This document shows positions 11,340 through 21,949 of a stretch of 64,000 nucleotides of DNA, piece after piece. The notes under the pieces are model-generated. The model saw only the letters and a program-made list of their open reading frames with translations. It made no database searches and was not told the DNA's origin. Made by a program: the position numbers and the translations under genes. The stretch's first letter is position 1. The number at the start of each line of letters is the position of its first letter. The stretch is from Callorhinus ursinus (taxonomy: Eukaryota > Chordata > Mammalia > Carnivora > Otariidae): the NCBI RefSeq assembly GCF_003265705.1, contig NW_020312966.1, positions 26,062,794 through 26,126,793 on the forward strand. The letters are read 5' to 3'.

Positions 11340-11860
11340 TTAGGTTTGTAGCAGGGGCCTATGAGTCCAACTGACAAAGGATAGGTTACCAGGAGAAAAA
11401 GTTTACAAATTTTGTTGATGTGGATATTTTTTATTTTAATTTTACATGCATGAAGGCTTCCCAGGAAAGAAACGAGAACCCAAAGAAGCAGTTAGACTTG
11501 AAAGATTTCATACCATTTTAACAACATTGTAGGGAAGTAGGTAGACAAAGAAAAGGGAAGTTTGGGCTTCTAGGGGCAACATTTGTGGGAAGGTAACTAT
11601 ATGGGGAAACTAGTGGAAGCAGGGATTATTTTAGCAGGATTTGTTTCTGCAGACTCATCTTGGTGCTGACTTTCCATCTCTAGTGATCAGGGTAGTTCTC
11701 CTCCGTCATGAGAGACGGGAGGGGAACATCTTCACAAAGGGACGTTCATGCTCTGCTTTTAAGCAGACAGAGAAAGACAGAGAGCCCTTCCTGTTTGCTT
11801 TTACTTAATAGCTCTCAGCTCAAAATCATCCTTATGCTAAAGTGGCATATTTCGGGGTCG
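11340..11860 (+). mobile_element. ERV LTR-like repeat, plus strand
   Basis: The block begins with an AACTGACAAAGGATAGGTTACCAGGAGAAAAAG motif near 11370 and ends with CTCAAAATCATCCTTATGCTAAAGTGGCATATTTCGGG near 11820-11855. This order is typical of a class I ERV LTR fossil. A related terminal block, inverted, occurs near 51030-51075. No coding remnants are seen. Confidence 0.4.
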
Positions 11861-11951
11861 CAAATACTCGCGTTTGTTTTTAAGTCTGAGACCCTCAAAA
11901 GAAAATACAAGTTCATGTGTAAAAGGAAATAGGCTCAGAAGCAAAAGTACG

Positions 11952-12024
11952 TGTTTCCGCCCGGTTTCGAACCGGGGACCTTTCGCGTGTTAGGCGAACG
12001 TGATAACCACTACACTACGGAAAC
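11952..12024 (-). tRNA. tRNA-Val (AAC)
   Basis: This is a complete 73-nt valine tRNA on the minus strand. The acceptor GTTTCCG pairs perfectly with CGGAAAC, and the discriminator is A. The anticodon AAC (plus-strand gtt 11989-11991) is in loop CTAACAC closed by TTCGC/GCGAA. The A box TAGTGTAGTGG and B box GGTTCGAAACC are intact. A T4 tract (plus-strand aaaa at 11943-11946) is close downstream. It pairs functionally with the Val-CAC gene at 47357-47429. Confidence 0.96.
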
Positions 12025-12029
12025 CCCGC

Positions 12030-12528
12030 GGGGAAACCTTTCGGTAAAAGTTAATATTGCTTGATACCCCAGGTCTTTTTTCTGGAGGGATTTCCCTTTA
12101 CAAAGTTAACACTGTCATATACCAGTAGAAATGCTTTTGCCAAATATATCTAGTATAATGTTCAGAGAAGCCTGTTTAGAACAGCCAAAAAATTGGAAAC
12201 TCACCCTAGTGCCCTGATGGGTTTCTAGAGAAAATAACAGCAAATCGGAGACTTCATAGATGAAAAGAGTGTGATGAAATAGGATGCAGAGATGTTAGAA
12301 AGGGGACTTTTTTCATTGGGAGCTGAATGGAGTGGGCATGATGTTGGTGGCGGGAGGATATCCAAGGATTTGAAGCAGGGTATGGAAATAAATTAGATTA
12401 AAAGGGAATATGTGGGCCAGATGAGAGAAAATACGGGTTGTGCCTTCCAAAGCGGGGAAGGTATATTTAAATCTGAATATGAGGAGAGAAATTGGGCTGT
12501 TAATTCTTGGAGTACAGATGTCATCACT
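12030..12528. other. Intergenic, no feature recognised
   Basis: The 5' flank of tRNA-Val and further sequence with old-repeat character near 12230-12500, but no family I can name. No gene is seen. Confidence 0.4.
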
Positions 12529-12547
12529 GAAGATTTCTTTTTTTAAA

Positions 12548-12768
12548 TTAAGATTTATTTTTATTTATTTATTATTTATTTATTTATAAGATAAATTTTT
12601 TTAAGATTATTTATAAATTATTTATAAGATTATTATTTATTTATAAGATAAATATATTTATTTATTTTACAGAGAGAGAGAGGCAGTGAGAGAGGGAACA
12701 CAACAGAGGGAGTGGGAGAGGGAGGAGCAGAAGGCAGACGCTCAACGACTGAGCCACCCAGGCGCCCC
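12548..12768 (-). mobile_element. CAN SINE with expanded AT tail and perfect target-site duplication
   Basis: On the minus strand the tRNA-Lys-like head (GGGGCGCCTGGGTGGCTCAG) lies at 12749-12768, followed by an internally deleted body and a purine-rich segment. The A/T-rich tail has expanded into about 120 bases of imperfect TTTA/TAAG repeats (12548-12670). The 18-base direct repeats 12530-12547 and 12769-12786 are identical, so this is a clean retrotransposition event. Confidence 0.9.
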
Positions 12769-12959
12769 AAGATTTCTTTTTTTAAAAAGAATTAAAGTGT
12801 AATTTACATAATTAAAATGCACTGATCTTAAAGACACAGCTCAATGAAAAAAAAAAGTCACATCAACGCACTGATTCAATAAACTCGGAAAATGACAGCC
12901 AGATTAACCGTAAAGAAAATTGTAACTACCCAAATTATTTTGAAATGCTTGAAAACCAA

Positions 12960-13560
12960 AATTTTAAAAATCTTAAAAGCAGCTGGAGGGAAAAGAGAAT
13001 ACATTTTAGGTTAAACAAAGATTAAATGGAATAATAAATATTAAATCAAAGAAAGGCAGAAGAAGAGAAACAAAAAACAAGTGGGACAAATAGAAAACAA
13101 TTAACTTGATGATGGACTTGAATCCAAATATAAATAATTGCATTTAATGTAAATGAGATAAACACATAATTAAAGGCAGAGATTGGCAGGCTAAATAGTA
13201 AAACAAAACAAAGAAAAACAGGAGCCACCTGTACCCTGCTTACAAGAGACACATAAGACAAATAAAGATGACAGGTTGAAAGTAGAGTGGTGAGGGAAGA
13301 TATACCTTGAAGACATGAACCATTATATCGATATCGGATATATATCAATATCAGACAGAGTAGACCCTAGGGTAAAAAGTAAGACCAAAGATAAAGAGAC
13401 ACATTCAATAACAATAAAATGAACAATTCGCCGAGAGGACTTATTCTTATATGAAGCAAAACTGAGGAAACTAAAACAAGAAATAGAACAACCACAACTA
13501 TGGTTGGTGATTTTAAAGACTCCTTTGAGTAGCTGATGAGAAGCTGAAAGAAAAGGGGAA
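12960..13560 (+). mobile_element. L1 ORF2 endonuclease-region fragment, plus strand
   Basis: The decayed sequence parallels the start of L1 ORF2: AATCCAAATATAAATAATTGCATTTAATGTAAATG, then CTGCTTACAAGAGACACAT (the region encoding the catalytic Q-E-T-H motif) near 13238, and AGATGACAGGTTGAAAGTA near 13267. Many stops interrupt the frame. Confidence 0.7.
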
Positions 13561-14495
13561 ATAAATAGGATGTAGAGGGTTTGAACTGTAGCTAGTAACT
13601 GACCAACTTGACCTAGTTAGCACTTAAAAGACACTGCACTTAACTACTGTAGAATACACATGTCAAGAATGGCTTTGATGACCAATCTTGAAGACGGGGG
13701 GGGGGGGGGGACAAGAGGAAGCTATTATAGATTATGGTCAAGAAGAGATATTCAAGACCCAAATAGAGACCAATAGCAGGACAGAAGGGAAAGACATCTT
13801 ACTCATGTTGAAGGCAAAGTCAATAGACTTTGTGATGATTTGATGGTGGGAGGAATCAAAGTTAACCACAGGTTTCCAATGAGATTGATGTCAGTTGAGT
13901 TTATGGTGCACTGTGTTAGTGGTACCTATATGAAATTCCAGTGGAGATTGAAATATGAGTTTGAAGCTAGGGAGAGATCTGTCTTAGATGTGGATATTTG
14001 GGGAGATTAGCTCCAGGTAGGCAATCAAGAGATTTAGAGTTGATGAAGAAATTCTGAGGGATGAAGGATCAACTCCAGAGACTCTGCAATGAGTCAGGAT
14101 GTGAACATCAGCCCTGGAAAGCACCAAGATGCTTGAGATTCTTCCAGTTGCAATCATGGTGTAGGTACAAGACTCAAGAACTTAAAACTTAACCATCTAA
14201 GAGTGTTTGACACTCCTAAGTTTGATGTGCTGTGTATGTGGAATTGTAGACACAGATTCAGCATTAAACAATCCCAGTACAGAGAAGAAACTGTGATAAC
14301 AGGTAACAGGGACAGATGAATCCAGAAGATCCCAGCTGAGTCTGCAGAGTAATGATTTCCAGAAGTAGTTATCCACAGTGTGGTCATTATCACATTTGTT
14401 TCAAACCTAAAGTTGCCTGGTTAGACAAGTATGTCCAAGTGGACGTACTTCCTAACCATTTCCCTTTCCCTGACATTTCTCATCATGGCCATGCT
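13560..14495. other. Intergenic with decayed repeats, no gene
   Basis: A G-homopolymer of 15 lies at 13697-13711. The stretch 13780-14160 resembles an ancient repeat I cannot name. No supported exon was found. Confidence 0.4.
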
Positions 14496-14513
14496 TTACC
14501 TTTCACTTTTTAA

Positions 14514-14672
14514 AAAAATTTTTTATTGTTATGTTAATCACCATACATTACATCATTAGTTTTTGATGTAGTGTTCCATGATTCATTGTTTGTGCATAAC
14601 ACCCAGTGCTCCACGCAGAACGTGCCCTCTTTAACACCCATCACCAGGCTAACCCATCCCCCCACCCCCCTG
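14514..14672 (-). mobile_element. Young 5'-truncated carnivore L1, minus strand
   Basis: On the plus strand the element starts with a poly-A-derived T run, then ATTGTTATGTTAATCACC and GTGTTCCATGATTCATTG, which are hallmarks of the carnivore L1 3' end read in antisense. Identical 15-base repeats (cctttcactttttaa) at 14499-14513 and 14673-14687 are the target-site duplication. Only about 160 bases of the element were inserted. Confidence 0.93.
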
Positions 14673-14689
14673 CCTTTCACTTTTTAACG

Positions 14690-15445
14690 GACATTTCATT
14701 CAGGTGAATTCATCAAACTATCCAATGCCCAACTTCACCAATGAATAGCGAGACATGAAGAAGAAAGAACCACACAGCTGGTCAAAACAACAGCACGCCA
14801 ACTCTAACAGCACAAAAGAGGAGCTGTCTGTCTGAGGATCCCAAGCCAGGGAACATTTAATAGGGGAGGTGGTTTGAATAAAGAATAAGTTGTGTCAGGA
14901 AAGAAATAGTATTTCCATTACAGAAAACTCCCTTCAGCAAAGACACAATTGTGAATGTCCAGGACATGGTTAAAACTGCCTTACAGAGTAGCCACCTTTT
15001 ATCATTTAGTACTGTTAACCACTCAGTGCTTCCGGAGTTACATGATGTCATCTGTTAGATTCAAATTCACTTTAAGGAGTTTTAAAAAATAGTCCTCTAA
15101 CATCTTTGCATTCCCAGATGCTCAGCAATCAACAAGAAATTAATCCTTTCTTAGTAATACAAAGAATATCTGGAAGGGCATGTTCTTAAAGTGGTTGAGT
15201 CTCCGTCACTTGATCTCAAATGGTAGGACAAAGGGGCAAACCTCATCTAGGCTACTCACTTACTGCAAATATCATGACTAGAACAAATATTCCGAGTCCT
15301 TAAATTACTCTTGATATATGTGTTGGGAATGCTTCTCAAGGGCCTGAGTATTACAAGATTCATCCAAAGTAAATTCAAGTTGGTTCCTACTCACGTAGAG
15401 AAAACATAGGAGGTTAAATCACAAAAGCCAGGAAGAAAGCAGGAG
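14690..15445. other. Intergenic, no feature recognised
   Basis: No gene, RNA or nameable repeat was seen between the truncated L1 and tRNA-Thr. Confidence 0.4.
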
Positions 15446-15448
15446 AAC

Positions 15449-15522
15449 AGGCCCCGCTGGGATTCGAACCCAGGATCTCCTGTTTACTAGACAGGCGCTT
15501 TAACCAGCTAAGCCACGGAGCC
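15449..15522 (-). tRNA. tRNA-Thr (AGT), copy 1
   Basis: This is a complete 74-nt threonine tRNA on the minus strand. The acceptor GGCTCCG pairs with CGGGGCC with one T.G pair, and the discriminator is T. The anticodon AGT (plus-strand act 15486-15488) lies in loop CTAGTAA closed by CCTGT/ACAGG. The A box TGGCTTAGCTGG and B box GGTTCGAATCC are intact. The nearest T4 run downstream (plus-strand aaaa 15423-15426) is about 23 bases away. It differs from the 45946 copy by a single C/T change in the D loop. Confidence 0.96.
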
Positions 15523-15553
15523 ACATATAATAATCCTTCTAACTGCATCTTAT

Positions 15554-16009
15554 TTGAGTATGATTTCACACACTTCAACTGTAACGAACTTAGTAACTAG
15601 TTTACCAGATGTTTCAAAAACAAAAAAGAATAGACATTGTCTCAGTCAAAACCAAAGAAGAATGTTCTTTTGGAAGGATGAACATAGGGACTGGATTGAG
15701 ATGACTGTCTCTTCTCGGATCAGTGTTTCAGTGTGGACACTCCTAGATTCACTAGACTATAAACTCTGGTGGCAGGGACAGAGCCCTTTGTTGAACCCAA
15801 AAGGAAAAATGAATGGACTTTATACTAACCACCATTTTGTTTTAACCACACCTGTGCGCTCCTCTATTAGTGTGGAAAAGTACATGCTACTGGTCAAAAT
15901 CAACAGGTGTCTGACACACTGTTGCCAAAAGAACTGTGAGGATACGTTTGCACCTGTCAGATGGCGCTTAAGGATGGTGGCACTCATTTCTCAACTCCAG
16001 AAATGTTGA
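15554..16009 (+). other. 151-codon open frame, no recognised homology
   Basis: An open frame starts 30 bases from tRNA-Thr copy 1. It contains no domain I recognise, no splice support and an unconvincing residue composition. Part of it (about 15635-15665) overlaps the flank shared with the other Thr locus, so it is most likely non-coding. Confidence 0.2.
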
Positions 16010-16014
16010 CTGCC

Positions 16015-16330
16015 GATGGCTCACAACTGGGTTGGTCTCTGGGAACTGTCCTCAACAGAAGAGGCACCTTGCTCAAATTTACACCCACCATTGGGGGTGC
16101 TCACATCCAAGACTGGTTGATGTAAGAGTATAAAGGCCTCCCCTCCTCCTGTTGGACTCAACGCAGGACATTTTTGAAGGGCCATTCCATGATCAAAGAC
16201 CCCTGAGAGAACAGTGAGGCCTCTGTTAAACTACATCAAGCTCAACTTCTGCCTCTTCCTGACCCCGCTTCCCTGACCCTCTCTTATTTGCTGATTCTAA
16301 GAGCATTCCCAATAAAACTGCACACAACCA
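16015..16330 (+). mobile_element. LTR-like block with TATA box and polyadenylation signal
   Basis: The block has the layout of a solo LTR: a start near 16010, a TATAAA-type box at about 16131-16136 (agtataaaggcc), pyrimidine-rich sequence after it and AATAAA at about 16310-16315, all on the plus strand. I do not recognise the family and did not find its target-site duplication, so this could also be the 3' end of an unrelated transcript. Confidence 0.35.
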
Positions 16331-16879
16331 GACCAAAGGCAAGTGACTGATGCCTCCTTCGAGCTCTAGAGGTCAAAGTAAGTCTGAATGTGGCCCAGAC
16401 TCAGAAATCATTTACCACAGCAAGTGCCCTGGTACAACAAGAATGGTAGCAATATTAATATTCTACCCTACAAACTTACAGAACTGTTGCCACAGAACAA
16501 AAAAAAAATGAAGATATCCACTAATTGGTTCAAAAGATGTATAAAGTTAGTTAAAACGTGCTGAAGGACCAGAAGAAGAATTTATGATATTAGAAGCAAG
16601 TACCTGGAATGGGAGGTTAGAAACTAAATGGGAAATTTAGCTAGTCAAAGAATATGATTCTCATTTCTGGTAAAAAACGAGAATATCAAGTACTAAACAT
16701 CTTACAGACTATAGTGCGTATCCAGAAGAAGACCATATAATACACAGATGTGCATGTATGTTCTTACAAATGGAGGGCAAAGGTTTTTAGAATGTACACA
16801 GACCGATAAGCTTCTGAAAATACTAGTACCCCTAGCTCAGAAGGAGCCATGGTGGGAAGAGGAGAAGCAGAACGGGGCA

Positions 16880-17370
16880 GCGAGAGCAGAGGATGAGAGG
16901 ACCCGGCGGCTCCGTCGGCCGCTCCCTGGGCGCGCACCTGCCGGCAGGTGCGTAGGGCGTCGGCTGGAGAGGGCACACCTCCGAGGAGGTTTCCCGCCGT
17001 CCTCCCGAGCCTCCCGACCCGGGTCAGTCCCGGCGTTTCTCCCAGGCCAGATAACGGCCCTGATTCTGGACACGCCCTGCCTCCCACAGCCCTCGTCCTG
17101 GTTTGGGTGGGTCCCGGCGGGGTCAGAAGCTCTTCGGAGACGACCCCGGTTCCGGTGCCCGCGCCTACGCCAGCCCCGCACTCGGGCGCCACCGCGCGTC
17201 CGGTGAGCCGCACTGCAGCTCCACAACGGCGACCCCCGGGGCGGACTAGGGGGGCGGCGGGGGCTGCGGGTCCCGGGTCCCCGGGGTCCGGGCGGAGCTG
17301 GCCTGCTGCGAACAGGCCGCAGGAGCCGGGAGCCACTTGGTCCCGCTGCCGGACGTTGGCCTGAATCTTC
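16880..17370. promoter_or_regulatory. CpG island upstream of tRNA-Ile copy 2
   Basis: Dense CpG content from about 16890 to 17370. A 310-codon open frame on the minus strand (16764-17696) crosses it and runs into the SINE and a simple repeat on the right, so it is an artefact. Alternative frames on both strands are also open. No splice-supported exon is seen. Confidence 0.55.
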
Positions 17371-17528
17371 TCAGGTTTTCCTGGAAGAAGCGTGATGCCT
17401 TGAAGCGGAATATGGAATTTTCCCCTCCCTTCTCCCCCCTCTGCCCCTCGAGAGGGGAAGGACGCAAAGAGTGGGAGCAATTCTCTCTTTTTCTCAAGAT
17501 AAACCTCAAGATAGGAATGCTGTTTCAG

Positions 17529-17628
17529 CCCCGCATCGGGCTCCCTGCTCGGCGGGAAGCCTGCTTCTCCCTCTCCCACTCCGCCTGCTTGTGTTCCCTC
17601 TCTTGCTCTGTCAAATAAATAACATCTT
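17529..17628 (+). mobile_element. CAN SINE, 5'-truncated, plus strand
   Basis: The body and tail of a carnivore SINE: GCCCCGCATCGGGCTCCCTG near 17530, GGGAAGCCTGCTTCTCCCTC near 17555 and the tail CAAATAAATAACATCTTAAA ending near 17630. The tRNA-like head is missing. Confidence 0.85.
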
Positions 17629-17708
17629 AAAGTAAGTAAGTAAATAGGTAAGTAAGTAAGTAAGTAAAGAAAGAAAGAAAGAGAGAAAGCAAGCAAGCAA
17701 GCAAGAAA
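17629..17708. repeat. Compound tetranucleotide microsatellite (TAAG/GAAA/AAGC)n
   Basis: It grows directly from the A-rich tail of the SINE on its left: TAAG repeats, then GAAA, then AAGC repeats up to about 17708. Such tail expansion is common for SINEs. Confidence 0.9.
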
Positions 17709-17747
17709 GCTGTCTCAGTGTTGTTTAGAGGAAGTACTAAACGTCCT

Positions 17748-17821
17748 GGCCGGTTAGCTCAGTTGGTTAGAGCGTGGTGCTAATAACGCCAAGGTCGCGG
17801 GTTCGATCCCCGTACGGGCCA
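17748..17821 (+). tRNA. tRNA-Ile (AAT), copy 2
   Basis: All 74 bases are identical to the gene at 7557-7630, with anticodon AAT at 17782-17784 and intact A and B boxes. The T4 terminator is at 17835-17838. The flanks differ from those of copy 1, so the identity of the body points to purifying selection or gene conversion, not to a very recent large duplication. Confidence 0.97.
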
Positions 17822-18099
17822 AGCGGCGCGGCGCTTTTGCGCTACGCGAGGGGAGTAACGGCAGACTCTTAGCTTTACGAAGTTAAACACATCTGTGAGC
17901 CGGTTTGTTGCGATGTCTGGTCCTCAGATGGACACAGCTGGGTACTAGCCTCGGTTCCAGGCGCTCCTGCATCTGTCGAGCAGTTCCCCCTTGGCAGCAA
18001 AGACCAGGGACAACAGACGGCGTTGGCCTTACTTTGTTTTCCTGTGAAGAAACTGTTTTTGGAGGCGGGTGTGGGGGGGAATCCCTGAATTAACCAGTT

Positions 18100-18540
18100 G
18101 TGGAATCACCCTTTATATCACTCTTTCTGGGTCATTCTGCATTTCCCAGTTCAGTTTAAAGAAAAAAAGCTAAAAAATGAGAAACAAAAATCTCCCAAAA
18201 CTTTAATAGTAAGAATGACCAACATCTTTGTGTTTCAAAAAGAAACTTTAAAAAGATAAAGAGATGTTTCCTTTTCACCCTTATTCTTAGCCCACATCTC
18301 AAAATCACTTTCTAGGTAAACTCTGTCCATAACTTTTCATTTTATCCTTACTGGTTTTCCTTGGGCATGTATACGTAAATATTTATATTGATTATTATTT
18401 TTCTTCTTTTTCACACAAAAGATAATCATTTACTCATTGTTTTGCATTTGCACTTTTTTCTTAGTATATCTTGAGTATTTCTAATTGCACTTTCTACTTT
18501 GTACGCCGCCAAAATTAAAGCTTATTTTCAAATGAGTTGG
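18100..18540. other. Intergenic, no feature recognised
   Basis: AT-rich sequence without gene or clear repeat. Confidence 0.35.
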
Positions 18541-18616
18541 TCCTGCCAGCCAGAAGTTGAATCTGGAAACCTCTCAACATTGTACAAAATGTAGGCTTTT
18601 CCAACTCAGGGAAGGA
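18541..18616 (-). pseudogene. Possible degenerate tRNA-like sequence (GTA anticodon position)
   Basis: On the minus strand TCCTTCC and GGCAGGA could form an acceptor stem with six of seven pairs. CCAGA/TCTGG encloses a seven-base loop like a T arm, with a weak B box (GATTCAACTTC). The anticodon region ACATT/AATGT encloses only six bases, and the D arm is about three bases short and unpaired. It may be a very old tRNA pseudogene or a chance fold. Confidence 0.2.
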
Positions 18617-18649
18617 GGTAGTGGAAATTATATCCTTAATTTTCTCTAA

Positions 18650-20480
18650 TGTGAACAAAGCAGTTTCTTTCTTAAGCCATATCACATTTAGAGGCTTGAA
18701 TATGGACTCCCAAAGTGCTCAATCATCAAAATAAATTATGTACAATTTTAACAAATATTTATTTGCTTGTGGAAGGAAGCTTTTATTTTTGCTCATTATT
18801 GACCCCCCCATGTGTACATAATGAAAGTTTGGGTTTTTTCCTCCTGTTAATCAGTCTCACGTAAATTTAATTCTTAGACCAGCTAGAAGAAACTTGAAAG
18901 GTAGAGAAAATTCTTCCTCTGCATTAGTATAGTAACTGCAAAGCCCTAAAACCAAGTGAACACAGTACTGTAGAGATAGATGACCCGTGTGGCTGAAGGA
19001 GGCTGTCAAGGAAAAGGGTCTGGTGCTCTGGCCTCCCATTGCCCATTTTACTCTCAGAACGATCTCTAGCTTCAGGCAGTCCAGCTGAAAATTCTGCTTT
19101 TGTGAGATAGGTTGGCTGATTTGTGGGCTTTGTCATTAGGAAATAAGGAAGAAGCTGGTGAAGGGTGGCAGAATATGCCAGCCCAAAATATGACACTTTG
19201 ACACAATGATCACTTTGAGCTAAGGGCTTTTGAAAAGCATTAAATACAAGAAAACCACTCCAAACTTTCTACTTATTCTTAAAAGTAGGAGATAAAATTC
19301 CCATGTGAAAGATGTCTTCTTTATACCAGGAGAAGAGTCACATTCTAATTCTCAAGGATAGAAAGTTGAGGCTCAGGGAAATCTTATTAAATTAACCCCA
19401 ATCTTCCTAGTCACTTCACCCAATTAATTATCCTAGCCCCAGCCCCATTGCCTCATCACATTTTCCTGATTTTACTGCCCTTTGTCCAATTCAGTATATG
19501 CACATGCAACTCTATCCGCTTCTTTGGGTCATTTCCTTATGGAGGGATCCCGTGTTACATAAAACACATTAAATAAAGTTGTGTGTTTTCTGTTAATTTG
19601 TCTTTTGTCATGGGGGCTCACATCGAGAACTTAGAAGGGCAGAAGGAAAGACTATTTTTGCTCCTCTCCACTGGAGTGAGAGACTGGTTTTCTGCTGTGT
19701 GCCTTCTTAAAAGTCCCCAGGAAACAAAATCCAGACTGTGGAAAACCTCAAGTTTCTTCTACAAATAAAAGGAGAGAGAGAAAAACTATAGATTCAAAGA
19801 ACTTGAGAGACATATATGTTCAAAGGCTTGTTTTTAAAAGAGTATACGTGTAATCTATATATATATGCTTTTTGTAATATATTCTATCATACAGATTATT
19901 ATAATATCTGCATATAATTGTAATATATTATAGAACCCATTTATAAAATATATAAAACAGTGGCAACATTTGAACAATAATTGAATACTTGATTTTATTT
20001 TTATTTTTAGATGTGATCATTGTGTTGTGATTATGTTTTTTCAAGTCCTTATCTTTTATTTTTGTTTATTTATATTTTTTCCTTATCTTTTAGAGATACA
20101 TACTTAAATATTAGTCCTGTGCCGGTTATATTGGAGCCTGAGGCAAAGGAAAAATCAGTAATACTGATTCCCTACTAAAAGCTTGGATATTGTATTCATT
20201 ATGGATCTTTTGCATTGATTTTTATTTTTTAAAAATATTACTTTAAAATATTATTTCGTTTGCTAAGCTTTTTGGTTAAGCCTTCTCAGTTTTGTGCCCA
20301 AGGCAGGTAACTCACTCGCCTTACCCCACCCCAGGCGGAGCTGAAGTTGTGGATGATTCAGGTCTGAGATTTACTTCAACGTGTAAATGAGGGGAATGAG
20401 GGCTGGGGTTATACATGAATAAAACTGCATGAGTTGATAGTTATTGAAAGTGTTAGATATGGCTATCGGGCTCATTATAC
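18650..20480. other. Intergenic, mostly AT-rich, no gene
   Basis: AT-rich sequence including a (TA)-rich patch at 19855-19950 and T-rich patches at 19990-20090 and 20220-20260. The fragment near 19165-19200 (a CAGAATATGCC..AAAATATGACACTTTG pattern) resembles the terminal block of an ERV LTR. No supported exon. Confidence 0.4.
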
Positions 20481-20489
20481 TGTTCTCGG

Positions 20490-21060
20490 TCAAACCCGAA
20501 CCCCTCCCGGCCCATTTCGGAGGCAGGCCCAGGAGAGAGAGACCCGGGGGGAGCAGGCCCATCGCGAACCGACCACCGAGGCGCAGAAACCTCCAGGTTC
20601 CTAGAGCGGACCGGAAGTGACGCCCGCGGCGGGAGGCCGAGCGTCCGGTTGTGGACCCGAGCGGTCGCTGTGCTCGCGGTGTTTGTGCGGGCCGGAGCTC
20701 CGGCGGCGTGGGAAACTGCTCCGCGAGTCCGGAGGCCCCACAGGACCGCCGTGGGCTCTGAGGCGGCTCGAGAAGGGCCAGGCTTCGGAGCCTGCCACCT
20801 GACGAAAGCGGGACGTGGGGGGACGTGTCCAGAAACGTAGGTCTGCGACCAGAGCTGCCCCCGCGGCACACAGGCTGGCTCCGGAGGCGCCCGGCGGAGG
20901 GGAAGGCAGTAGTCGCTTCTCCTCGGCCTTCGGGAGGGAACGGAGTGGATGACTGTGCAGAGTCCTCGGGCCCGGGAGCAGATGGCACTGGCCTGGCGGC
21001 TCCCCACCAGTGAGATGCACCCGGAGCAGCCTGGCCTTGCGGACGGTAGGACGTCCCTAT
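20490..21060. promoter_or_regulatory. CpG island promoter candidate with ETS-type site
   Basis: Very CpG-dense, about 570 bases, with no tRNA within 2.5 kb. It contains the ETS/GABP-type site ACCGGAAGT beside a TGACG half-CRE (20610-20622), a pair common at housekeeping and zinc-finger gene promoters. A possible splice donor (gcggacg|gtagga) lies near 21046. The downstream exon was not identified. Open frames on both strands overlap and are not convincing as protein. Confidence 0.6.
20610..20618 (+). promoter_or_regulatory. ETS-type binding site ACCGGAAGT
   Basis: A consensus ETS core followed immediately by GACG, near the centre of the CpG island. Confidence 0.45.
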
Positions 21061-21097
21061 TTGTGCGTGTGGTTGGGGGTGGGGGACGCACGGAGGG

Positions 21098-21261
21098 GCT
21101 CAGGTGCTGGGCGGCAGGTGCGGGAGGTTACTGCTCCGGTTCAGGCGCTGGGCGGCAGGTGCGGGAGGTTACTGCTCGGGCTCAGGTGCTGGGCGGCAGG
21201 TGCGGGAGGTTACTGCTCGGGCTCAGGTGCTGGGCGGCAGGTGCGGGAGGTTACTGCTCGG
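21098..21261. repeat. 41-bp minisatellite, four copies
   Basis: Unit starts are at 21098, 21139, 21180 and 21221, exactly 41 bases apart, with only a few substitutions in the second unit. The unit contains TGGGCGGCAGGTGCGGGAGG. Because 41 is not divisible by three, the open frames that run through it cycle between frames, so they do not indicate protein. It abuts the CpG island. Confidence 0.95.
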
Positions 21262-21269
21262 GCTGACAG

Positions 21270-21900
21270 CATCTTCTGCAAAACCATTCTCTGGAAGGCA
21301 GAAGCGTTGTGACTGTGTTGAGTGCACTGATAATTCTGGGCATCAGGTCAGTGTGAGATGTGTAATGTCATGAGCCGGGGCGGGGGGGGACAGGAGGTCA
21401 TCAGATGATAGCAGTCCATCGACCTCAACAGCCTGCCTCTACCTTGAAGTCGTTAGAGATTAAAGTTCTGGAGCAGTGTTAATGTGCAGAGGGTGACGAT
21501 AACCACCGGGCTCCACTCAGGTCCCAGAGGTGTGTCTCGGCCTTCCTTCTGGGCAGACACGGTTCTTTGACACCGTGTCTAGTCGAGGCCTTGTGGCTTA
21601 ACCAGCACTTAAATCGTGTGTGTGGTTCTCGCCGAGTGAAATTTACCAGCACCATAGTAGAGGTGAAAGAGGTGAGCAGAGGGAAAGAATTCTATCTTTA
21701 TTTAAGATGAAGAACTCCGAGGTATTTTTCTCTGTTTAAGCAGGTTTTTCTTCAGCAAAAAGAGAGTCCATATAAGCATTTTCTGGCACTGCTAAACGCT
21801 CAGTGATAGAATTTTAATGTCTTTTCTATCAGGGCTTAGGGTGAAAAATCGGACTCTTAAAAGCTCCAGTGATTTGAAAAATCCTTCAAAAGATCTTTGT
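21270..21900. other. Intergenic, no feature recognised
   Basis: Sequence downstream of the 41-bp minisatellite. No exon with good splice sites was identified. Confidence 0.35.
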
Positions 21901-21949
21901 TGCAGTAGTTACGGGAACACACATGGAGGAATTCTATGGCAGCTACTAC

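Noticed and set aside
16764..17696. 310-codon open frame on the minus strand
   Set aside because: It begins inside AT-rich DNA, crosses a CpG island and ends in a SINE and its microsatellite. Other frames on both strands are equally open and there are no splice sites or domains.
20371..21091. 205- and 212-codon minus-strand open frames over the 20.5 kb CpG island
   Set aside because: Overlapping frames of low-complexity Pro/Arg/Ser composition without a recognisable domain or conserved splice sites.
21010..21373. Repetitive Gly/Arg/Cys-rich peptide frames
   Set aside because: They are translations of the 41-bp minisatellite. The period is not a multiple of three, so the peptide changes frame every unit.
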